A stretch of DNA of 5,755 nucleotides, taken from an uncultured Lachnospiraceae bacterium (lineage in GTDB: Bacteria > Bacillota > Clostridia > Lachnospirales > Lachnospiraceae). The stretch spans positions 1 through 5,755 of the forward strand of contig CAMWYL010000217.1 of assembly GCA_947178465.1 (NCBI GenBank), given 5' to 3'. The first letter of the stretch is position 1; each line of letters begins with the position of its first letter. The notes below the pieces were generated by a model that had not been told where the DNA came from, ran no database searches, and saw nothing but the letters and a program-made list of their open reading frames with translations. Positions 1 through 3,733 of this stretch are shown here, piece after piece. The position numbers were made by a program, and so were the translations under genes.

Positions 1-52
1 CGATAAGTCCGGTTATTGTTATTTTGTCAGCTTTTGAATTTTTTCTGTTCAT
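1..52 (-). CDS. Start of an unidentified leftward gene (partial, runs off the left edge)
   Basis: Read leftward, an ATG at 52-50 opens a frame that stays open to the window edge and gives MNRKNSKADKITITGLI. A perfect AGGAGG (64-59) lies six bases before the ATG, and an extended -10 promoter candidate lies further upstream, so a real start is likely despite only 17 codons being visible. The short lysine-rich N-terminus turning hydrophobic (ITITGLI) would suit a membrane protein whose first helix begins here. Short basic N-termini of this style occur in ECF-transporter substrate-binding subunits of Clostridia, but 17 residues cannot establish a family and I do not assign a function. Confidence 0.6.
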   Translation of the reverse strand, partial: MNRKNSKADKITITGLI

Positions 53-80
53 AGTAGTCCTCCTCATGTATCATATAAAT

Positions 81-89
81 TTTATATCA
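81..89 (-). promoter_or_regulatory. Candidate extended -10 promoter for the leftward partial gene
   Basis: On the minus strand the sequence reads TGA-TATAAA, which is a TGn extended -10 element. It would start transcription about 20 bases before the ATG at 52 and leave room for the AGGAGG at 64-59. The hexamer 17 bp further upstream is a poor -35, so the call rests on the extended -10 alone. A short inverted repeat (TCAGT at 87-91, ACTGA at 101-105) overlaps its upstream edge and could be an operator or chance. Confidence 0.35.
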
Positions 90-180
90 GTATATCTCAA
101 ACTGACATTTTAGAAATACACAATTATTATTTTTTTTTAGGGGACAGTTTGCGTAAGTCGAAACAATTTTGAAGAATATA

Positions 181-209
181 TTGATTTTTGTGGCTAAATA
201 CGATTAAAT
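181..209 (+). promoter_or_regulatory. Candidate sigma-A promoter for the bactofilin-acetyltransferase pair
   Basis: TTGATT (181-186) and TTAAAT (204-209) are separated by 17 bp, the optimal spacing for a housekeeping promoter. Start of transcription would fall near 216, giving a leader of about 78 bases before the bactofilin ATG. The match to consensus is moderate. The rest of 66-293 is AT-rich and holds no convincing gene, hairpin or riboswitch that I can recognise. Confidence 0.45.
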
Positions 210-293
210 ATAAGTAATGAGTTATCTGCGCGTTTATGGAAGGAATTTTACCAATGCAGTTTTAACCAACGGAATAAGGAAGGGGAAACGTCA

Positions 294-878
294 ATGAGTA
301 ATTTAGACACAAATAGTGGCGCTACGGCTGTCATTCCGAAAGGGACAGTGATCAATGGCAATATTGAGATAACGGACAAGCTTGAAATGTATGGTGAGAT
401 TAACGGAGATATTTATTCCGACAATTATGTGAATGTGTGCGGAAATGTTAATGGAAACATCAAGGCGAACGAGCTGTATACCAAGGATTCGTTTATCGAG
501 GGACAGATTGATTGCATTCGGGGCGCTGTTGTTCAGGATAATACGGTTATTCTGGGAGACATCAATGCAGAGAGCCTTAAGGTGGACGGAGCGATTCAGG
601 GAAAGCTGGATATCAAGGGCTGTGTGACGATAGGCGCGAAGGCAATCGTTGACAGCGACATTAAAGCGAAGTCGATTCATGTCGATAACGGTGCGGCTAT
701 CAACGGCTATTGCTCACTTTGCTATGCGGAGATTGATGCGCGCGCAGTATTTCCTGAGGTGGAGCCGGTAAGCGCGGCGCCTGCCAAGGAAGAGAAGGCG
801 GAGCCTGTAAAAGAGGCCAAGGGTGAGAAAGCAGAGCCTGCGAAGGAAGCAAAGCCTAAGGCTGCAAAGAAGTCATAA
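294..878 (+). CDS. Bactofilin-family polymer-forming cytoskeletal protein
   Basis: Bactofilins (DUF583/PF04519) self-assemble without nucleotide into filaments or membrane-associated sheets and scaffold cell-envelope and morphogenesis proteins. This 194-aa protein shows the family pattern: a short polar N-terminus, then from about residue 14 to 152 a beta-helix-type core of short repeated strands with regularly spaced glycines and hydrophobics (VIPKGTVINGNI, YGEINGDI, CGNVNGNI, LGDINAESLKVDGAIQGKL, IGAKAIVDSDI). The core is followed by a low-complexity tail (about 156-194) rich in Lys, Ala, Glu and Pro, including an 11-residue near-repeat at 167-177 and 178-188 (EKAEPVKEAKG, then EKAEPAKEAKP). 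No transmembrane segment or signal peptide is visible, so it is expected to be cytoplasmic or peripheral. The ATG is preceded at good spacing by AAGGAAGGGG (276-285). The acetyltransferase gene starts 19 bp downstream with no terminator between, suggesting cotranscription. The family assignment is firm; the cellular role in this organism is not known. Confidence 0.93.
   Translation: MSNLDTNSGATAVIPKGTVINGNIEITDKLEMYGEINGDIYSDNYVNVCGNVNGNIKANELYTKDSFIEGQIDCIRGAVVQDNTVILGDINAESLKVDGAIQGKLDIKGCVTIGAKAIVDSDIKAKSIHVDNGAAINGYCSLCYAEIDARAVFPEVEPVSAAPAKEEKAEPVKEAKGEKAEPAKEAKPKAAKKS
802..867 (+). repeat. Degenerate tandem repeat encoding the Lys/Glu/Ala/Pro tail of the bactofilin
   Basis: Two 33-bp units in tandem encode the near-identical 11-residue segments at residues 167-177 and 178-188. 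The bases have drifted at third positions (for example GAGAAGGCGGAGCCT against GAGAAAGCAGAGCCT) while the amino acids are almost unchanged. Tail-length variation between strains would be expected here. The tail is probably disordered and positively charged at its very end (KPKAAKKS). Confidence 0.7.
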
Positions 879-897
879 GGAATCAGGCTTCAGCTTT

Positions 898-2112
898 ATG
901 AGTGATGATGTAAGGGGAACCTGTTGCCGTGGAACGGCATCGGACACAGAGGATATACTTGATTTTGCCAATATGGTCTTCAGTATGAGTCATGGCGGAA
1001 TCAATTTCGCGACATTGCTCCCGAAAGCGTATGCACGGGAGCGATGCAGCATTTTAACCCACCATCTGATAAGGGAGAACGGAAAAATACGCGCGTTGAC
1101 AGATACCTATCCGCTGGTATTAAGGCAGACGGACAGCGAGCTGCGCACCGCGTATGTAGGGACGGTTTCGGTTCATCCCGGCAGTCGTGGAAAGGGTTAT
1201 ATGACTGTATTGATGGAGGCGGTGGAGGCAGACGCGCGGGCACGGCAGTGTGATCTGCTGATTCTTGACGGCAGACGACAGCGCTATCGGCATTACGGCT
1301 TTGAACAGGCCGGCATGAGATGCTCCTTCACGGTCAGGCTTAAAGATGTGTGTGAATATTGCAGAGCTTTACATGAGAACAGCGGCGGGGATTGTGCCTA
1401 CCGCTTTGTTTTGATGGAACCGGATATGGATGGTCTGGAGGATATCCTTGACGGAATGTACCGACTCTATGTACGCCGCAATGTCACGGCGCGGACGCGG
1501 GAGGATTTTTATTGGTGTCTGCAAAGTATGTCTGCCGATACCTATGCGGTCTTTAAGGGGGAGACGCTTTCCGGCTATATCAATATCTCGGAGGATGAGT
1601 CTGAGTTGTTTGAGCTGGAGCTTAACGGCAGTGTGCCGTTGGCAGAGGTTCTCCGCGACTTCATGCGGGAGCTGGACATCCCGGAGCTGATTGTTGCGGT
1701 AGGTGCGGATGAAAGCGCTAAAACAGAATGTCTGGACAGGCTGTGTGGGAACAACCGGACAGGCATGTCCCATCAGATAAAGATTTTGAACTACCCAAGT
1801 GTTCTCACGTTTTTATTAAAATGGAAGCAAAAATACAGTTCGCTTTCTGACGGGGAATTTGTGATAGGAGTGACCGGCGGGGAACAGCCGAAAGAATGCA
1901 GCCATTACAGGATGTGCGTGACAGGCGCAGAGGTCACGGTTTGCGAGACGGACGCTCCGGCAGATGTGATATTGGAGGGACCGGAGCTGGTGCGCGTGCT
2001 GACAACCGGTAATTTTTATCTGACATCGCAACGCCCGGAAAGTCCATTAAAAAACGCACCCGCAGGGTGGTTTCCGCTTCCGTTTTTCCTCCCCAATGCG
2101 GATACGTTTTAA
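898..2112 (+). CDS. Eis-like GNAT N-acetyltransferase with C-terminal SCP2-like domain
   Basis: The 404-aa product has the architecture of Eis-type acetyltransferases: an N-terminal GNAT domain (about 5-150), a second GNAT-like region (about 165-290) and a C-terminal sterol-carrier-like domain (about 295-404). Such enzymes transfer acetyl from acetyl-CoA to amines. The acetyl-CoA pyrophosphate loop (GNAT motif A) is clear at residues 88-101 (TVSVHPGSRGKGY), and the typical RYRHYGFEQAG follows at 130-140. In mycobacterial Eis the C-terminal carboxylate of a terminal phenylalanine acts as general base; this protein also ends in Phe (PNADTF). Substrate is unknown: Eis itself modifies aminoglycosides and protein lysines, but most Clostridia relatives are uncharacterised. 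I chose the ATG at 898 over one at 823 because the latter would overlap the bactofilin tail by 56 bp and add 25 low-complexity Arg/Lys/Ser-rich residues. The ribosome site is weak and distant (AAGGAA at 877-882, overlapping the bactofilin stop), so translational coupling is plausible. Confidence 0.85.
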   Translation: MSDDVRGTCCRGTASDTEDILDFANMVFSMSHGGINFATLLPKAYARERCSILTHHLIRENGKIRALTDTYPLVLRQTDSELRTAYVGTVSVHPGSRGKGYMTVLMEAVEADARARQCDLLILDGRRQRYRHYGFEQAGMRCSFTVRLKDVCEYCRALHENSGGDCAYRFVLMEPDMDGLEDILDGMYRLYVRRNVTARTREDFYWCLQSMSADTYAVFKGETLSGYINISEDESELFELELNGSVPLAEVLRDFMRELDIPELIVAVGADESAKTECLDRLCGNNRTGMSHQIKILNYPSVLTFLLKWKQKYSSLSDGEFVIGVTGGEQPKECSHYRMCVTGAEVTVCETDAPADVILEGPELVRVLTTGNFYLTSQRPESPLKNAPAGWFPLPFFLPNADTF

Positions 2113-2163
2113 TATGGTTCGCGTTTTATTTTATCAGGAAATTGCGATAACATAAATCATTCT

Positions 2164-2189
2164 ATCGTCGCTGCCGAGCGACGATTTTT
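2164..2189 (+). terminator. Terminator hairpin 1 of the array
   Basis: A 9-bp perfect stem (2164-2172 with 2177-2185) closes a GCCG loop and runs into five T's (2185-2189). This is the first intrinsic terminator after the acetyltransferase stop, 51 bp downstream, and would end the bactofilin-acetyltransferase transcript. Confidence 0.8.
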
Positions 2190-2226
2190 CTGTTATAAGA
2201 AATTGCGGTAGAGTTAATTATTCTAT

Positions 2227-2249
2227 CGTCGTTGCCGAGCGACGTTTTT
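2227..2249 (+). terminator. Terminator hairpin 2 of the array (shortened stem)
   Basis: The arms CGTCGTT (2227-2233) and AGCGACG (2238-2244) form seven pairs with one G-U wobble, around a GCCG loop and before five T's. Compared with its neighbours it has lost one A after the stem, so the two outermost pairs are gone. It is the weakest of the four. Confidence 0.65.
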
Positions 2250-2285
2250 AATCAGTCAAAAAATTGCAACAGAGTAAATCATTCT

Positions 2286-2310
2286 ATCGTCGCTGTCGAG
2301 CGACGATTTT
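2286..2310 (+). terminator. Terminator hairpin 3 of the array
   Basis: A 9-bp perfect stem (2286-2294 with 2299-2307) closes a GTCG loop and is followed by T's to 2310. Its only change from hairpin 1 is a C to T inside the loop, so the stem is intact. Confidence 0.7.
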
Positions 2311-2349
2311 AATCAGTCAGAAAATTGCGACAGAGTAAATAATTCCAAG

Positions 2350-2368
2350 GAGAAAGCGAAGCATTCTC
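2350..2368. other. Extra hairpin inserted in the fourth repeat unit
   Basis: GAGAA-A-GC (2350-2357) and GC-A-TTCTC (2361-2368) pair around a GAA loop with a single A-A mismatch. With one G bulged the stem can extend by two A-T pairs (2347-2348 with 2369-2370). This accounts for most of the 25 extra bases in unit four. The CATTCT that forms its right arm is part of the ordinary unit, so the insertion looks like an inverted copy of neighbouring sequence. There is no T-run on either strand, so it is not itself an obvious terminator. Confidence 0.6.
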
Positions 2369-2370
2369 TT

Positions 2371-2397
2371 AATCGTCGCTGCCGAGCGACGATTTTT
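2371..2397 (+). terminator. Terminator hairpin 4 of the array, touching the zinc-ribbon stop codon
   Basis: This has the longest stem of the four, 10 bp (2371-2380 with 2385-2394) around GCCG with T's at 2393-2397. The T-run overlaps the minus-strand stop codon at 2398-2396. On the minus strand the hairpin follows that stop immediately, but only a TTAAGAG follows the stem there, so leftward termination would be weak. Confidence 0.7.
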
Positions 2398-2731
2398 ATT
2401 CCATAAATTTCCAAGAGTACATATTGACAGAACGGCACTTCGGACAGGGTATCGTATACTGGTCAAAGATAAACATTTTAATCTTGTCGTCAGCCGTGTT
2501 GGTGGTTACAATACGGCTCTGGCCGCATTTGCATAAAAACAAAATCTTTCTGTTAAGCCGCACTTCAAGGCTTTCTCCGCGTATTGCCAGCGCCTTTTCT
2601 ATGTATTTGAGCTGCTCTTCATTGTGTACGCCGCATTCTTCAAGCGCCCATTTATATTCATCCCGAATAATGTGAAGAACATCGGAAGGGATGGTGCCGT
2701 AGTGTTCTTCCAGCTTTTGTTCAGTAAACAT
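2396..2731 (-). CDS. Small zinc-ribbon protein of unknown function
   Basis: I do not recognise this 111-aa protein. The N-terminal half (about 1-60) is charged and probably helical, with several Glu/Lys-rich stretches (FTEQKLEEHYG, EYKWALEECG, EEQLKYIEKAL). The C-terminal half carries a candidate zinc ribbon: C67-K-C69-G and, 26 residues later, C96-P-K-C99. The CxC first knuckle, rather than CxxC, is unusual but compatible with metal binding. Such small ribbons act in nucleic-acid or protein contacts, but no role can be assigned here. The ATG at 2731 is preceded by AGAGGAA at good spacing and by an extended -10 promoter. It is convergent with the acetyltransferase and divergent from the 174-aa gene; no partner gene is in the same direction. 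Its stop codon overlaps the T-run of the last repeat hairpin. Confidence 0.8.
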   Translation of the reverse strand: MFTEQKLEEHYGTIPSDVLHIIRDEYKWALEECGVHNEEQLKYIEKALAIRGESLEVRLNRKILFLCKCGQSRIVTTNTADDKIKMFIFDQYTIPCPKCRSVNMYSWKFME

Positions 2732-2771
2732 ACCAATTCCTCTTTTCTAAAAATATCTCACTGATATTATC

Positions 2772-2780
2772 ATTATAGCA
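2772..2780 (-). promoter_or_regulatory. Extended -10 promoter of the zinc-ribbon gene
   Basis: Read leftward the sequence is TGC-TATAAT, a perfect -10 hexamer with the TGn extension. Transcription would start near 2765, about 34 bases before the ATG at 2731, leaving room for the AGAGGAA ribosome site. No recognisable -35 lies at 17-18 bp, which is tolerated by extended -10 promoters. Confidence 0.6.
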
Positions 2781-2811
2781 TTATTTTAATAAAAGTAAAT
2801 CCGTTTTGAGG

Positions 2812-2825
2812 GATTTGTGCAAATC
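2812..2825. promoter_or_regulatory. Inverted repeat between two divergent genes, possible operator
   Basis: GATTTG and CAAATC are perfect inverted arms separated by TG. The element lies about 35 bp upstream of the zinc-ribbon -10 and about 100 bp upstream of the 174-aa gene. A near direct repeat flanks it (CGTTTTGAG at 2802-2810, CGTTTGAG at 2831-2838). The placement would suit a regulator of one or both divergent genes, but short AT-rich inverted repeats also arise by chance. Confidence 0.3.
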
Positions 2826-2832
2826 TAATGCG

Positions 2833-2860
2833 TTTGAGCAAAAAAGCCGATATATAAAAT
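2833..2860 (+). promoter_or_regulatory. Weak candidate promoter for the 174-aa gene
   Basis: TTTGAG (2833-2838) and TAAAAT (2855-2860) are 16 bp apart within an A-rich stretch. Transcription would start near 2867, leaving a leader of about 57 bases. Neither hexamer matches consensus well and several overlapping TATA-like -10 hexamers are possible, so only the general location is suggested. Confidence 0.25.
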
Positions 2861-2923
2861 AGAAGATATTGGTAAGTAAGGCGAGCTTTCAGGCCGGGTA
2901 CAAAGTGGAGGGAGGTGACAGGC

Positions 2924-3448
2924 ATGACGAAGAGACGGGATACATTACAGCGAATATCACGGATTGACAATATTCATACGGTGCAGTATGAAATGCAGGA
3001 GGACGTGCCGTGCGGGCGTTTTATCGGATTTATGACCATAGAGGCGGTTCTTGACCTTTATATGACGGAAATCTCCTCCCCGATTATGATTAATTTCTGC
3101 CTGTTGCCTGAGCAGTACCGGAAGCGGCAGGAGAAAGAACGGTTGCTTTCCACGCCGGCATCAGTATTATCAACGGCGGTGATGTTATCACCATTTCCGG
3201 AAGAACGATTCGTGGAGTCGGAAAATCAGGCAGAGGCTTTGTCTTTGTCGGATAAGGAGGATACGAATCCGGAATTGGCAGAGGAGCAGAAGATGACCTT
3301 CCTGTATGACGCACTCGATGAAAACCGTGGTTCGGGTTTTCTGTTCTACTCGTATGACAGGCATGGTGCGCACAGCATTCTCGGGGAACAGCGCGCGGGC
3401 GGTTACGGTGATTATATGGTCAGCGGCACTTTTTCCGCAGGGTATTAG
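2924..3448 (+). CDS. Unrecognised 174-aa protein
   Basis: I do not recognise this protein. The start is placed at ATG 2924, with GGAGG at 2911-2915 eight bases upstream; the in-frame GTG at 2915 lies inside that ribosome site and is unlikely. The product has a basic first 15 residues (MTKRRDTLQRISRID), a mixed alpha/beta-looking segment (about 16-75) with two single cysteines (30 and 59), an acidic Glu/Ser/Asp-rich linker (about 90-120), and a C-terminal segment rich in Gly, Tyr and Phe (GSGFLFYSYDRHGAHS, then GGYGDYMVSGTFSAGY). No signal peptide, membrane helix or metal motif is obvious. It appears monocistronic: a divergent gene lies on its left and its own terminator overlaps its stop codon. 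The strong ribosome site and tight terminator support a real gene. Confidence 0.75.
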   Translation: MTKRRDTLQRISRIDNIHTVQYEMQEDVPCGRFIGFMTIEAVLDLYMTEISSPIMINFCLLPEQYRKRQEKERLLSTPASVLSTAVMLSPFPEERFVESENQAEALSLSDKEDTNPELAEEQKMTFLYDALDENRGSGFLFYSYDRHGAHSILGEQRAGGYGDYMVSGTFSAGY

Positions 3449-3488
3449 AGACCATATCTGCAGTTATTCAGCAGAGGTGGTCTCTTTT
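3447..3488 (+). terminator. Terminator of the 174-aa gene, overlapping its stop codon
   Basis: AGAGACCA (3447-3454) pairs with TGGTCTCT (3478-3485) in a perfect 8-bp stem. An inner 5-bp stem (TCTGC at 3457-3461 with GCAGA at 3471-3475) is stacked above a small internal loop, and T's follow at 3485-3488. The last two bases of the TAG stop codon are the first two bases of the stem. Confidence 0.85.
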
Positions 3489-3548
3489 ATATTGCATCCG
3501 CCGGAGGCCTGCGTCTTGCCAAAGGGGTAATATAAGAGGAATTCATGG

Positions 3549-3577
3549 TTGCAAAACCGGTTTTGGTTGGATATAAT
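3549..3577 (+). promoter_or_regulatory. Sigma-A-type promoter upstream of the fbp leader
   Basis: TTGCAA (3549-3554), exactly 17 bp of spacer, and a perfect TATAAT (3572-3577) form the best promoter in the window. Transcription would begin near 3584. It lies after the terminator of the preceding gene and before a second terminator at 3643-3671, so it would drive a short leader or small RNA and, with readthrough, fbp. Confidence 0.7.
3552..3565. promoter_or_regulatory. Perfect 14-bp palindrome across -35 and spacer, likely operator
   Basis: CAAAACCGGTTTTG is a perfect palindrome covering the last half of the -35 hexamer and most of the spacer of the promoter at 3549-3577. A protein bound here would block RNA polymerase. 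An even palindrome with a central CG step is typical of LacI/GalR-family operators, which often respond to sugars or their phosphates. Linking that family to this site is inference. Confidence 0.5.
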
Positions 3578-3598
3578 GGAATCGGAGGCTGATAAGGC

Positions 3599-3649
3599 AT
3601 GAGGAAAAGAACAGGATTTCAATTTTATGTTAAGATACATGGGCGTTAG
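3599..3649 (+). CDS. Possible 16-codon leader peptide upstream of fbp
   Basis: An ATG at 3599 opens MRKRTGFQFYVKIHGR and stops at TAG 3647-3649. GGAGG at 3584-3588 lies ten bases upstream, at the predicted 5' end of the transcript, and AAGG at 3594-3597 is closer. The final codons and stop lie inside the left arm of the terminator at 3643-3671, so a ribosome finishing this frame would cover that arm. It has no run of one regulatory amino acid, though it is rich in Arg/Lys codons including AGG and AGA. It could also be a chance frame; length alone gives no support. Confidence 0.35.
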   Translation: MRKRTGFQFYVKIHGR

Positions 3650-3671
3650 GGCTTTGCTCTGACGCTTTTTT
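3643..3671 (+). terminator. Strong intrinsic terminator in the fbp leader (possible attenuator)
   Basis: A 10-bp stem (3643-3652 with 3656-3665, including two G-U pairs) closes a TTT loop and is followed by six T's (3666-3671). The preceding gene already has its own terminator at 3447-3488 and a good promoter lies between the two, so this one is placed to end a transcript of roughly 85-90 nt starting near 3584. I found no clear alternative antiterminator pairing by eye. Confidence 0.85.
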
Positions 3672-3685
3672 GCTTGTTAAATATG

Positions 3686-3710
3686 TAACGGCCCTGCGGG
3701 CCGGCGGTTA
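3686..3710 (+). other. GC-rich hairpin just before the fbp ribosome site
   Basis: GGCCC (3690-3694) and GGGCC (3698-3702) close a TGC loop. TAAC (3686-3689) can pair with GTTA (3707-3710) across a GGCG bulge. It has no T-run, so it is not a terminator. It ends five bases before the GGAGGAAAGG ribosome site and could protect the 5' end or affect ribosome access. Confidence 0.45.
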
Positions 3711-3714
3711 AAGT

Positions 3715-3724
3715 GGAGGAAAGG
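3715..3724 (+). promoter_or_regulatory. Ribosome site of fbp, compatible with two starts
   Basis: GGAGGAAAGG directly abuts GTG 3725 and lies nine bases before ATG 3734. GGAGG alone is five bases from the GTG and fourteen from the ATG; AAAGG is nine from the ATG. The two starts differ by three residues and the sequence does not decide between them. Confidence 0.6.
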
Positions 3725-3733
3725 GTGAAAGCT

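Larger units (their letters stand above)
2139..2400 (+). repeat. Four tandem 61-bp units, each with a terminator-like hairpin
   Basis: The unit begins with AAATTGCG at 2139, 2200, 2261 and 2322, an exact 61-bp period. It runs through a degenerate GAGTAAATCATTCT segment, a GC-rich hairpin (arms ATCGTCGCT and AGCGACGAT, loop GCCG), four or five T's, and usually AATCAGTCA. The fourth unit carries 25 extra bases just before its hairpin. The array fills the gap between the convergent acetyltransferase and zinc-ribbon genes. The T-runs lie on the plus strand, so the hairpins would stop rightward transcription. There are no unique spacers, so it is not a CRISPR array. Confidence 0.93.

Noticed and set aside
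139..160. GGGGACAGTTTGCG as the end of a REP/RAYT-type or other mobile repeat
   Set aside because: Only one copy is present, with no inverted partner, target duplication or transposase in the window.
236..265. A nine-codon leader frame (MEGILPMQF) upstream of the bactofilin
   Set aside because: It has no ribosome site at suitable spacing and no associated terminator or hairpin.
303..680. A 125-codon minus-strand frame opposite the bactofilin gene
   Set aside because: It mirrors the repetitive hydrophobic/glycine pattern of the bactofilin on the other strand and has no supported start.
823..897. A longer acetyltransferase starting at ATG 823
   Set aside because: It would overlap the bactofilin gene and add an Arg/Lys/Ser-rich stretch that is an out-of-frame reading of the bactofilin tail repeat.
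2139..2400. The repeat array as a CRISPR locus
   Set aside because: The whole 61-bp unit is repeated and there are no unique spacers between constant repeats; no cas genes are nearby.
3552..3565. The palindrome as a CcpA catabolite-response element
   Set aside because: The central CCGG and the distance between the flanking TG and the CG step do not fit the cre consensus; a different LacI-family site is more plausible.
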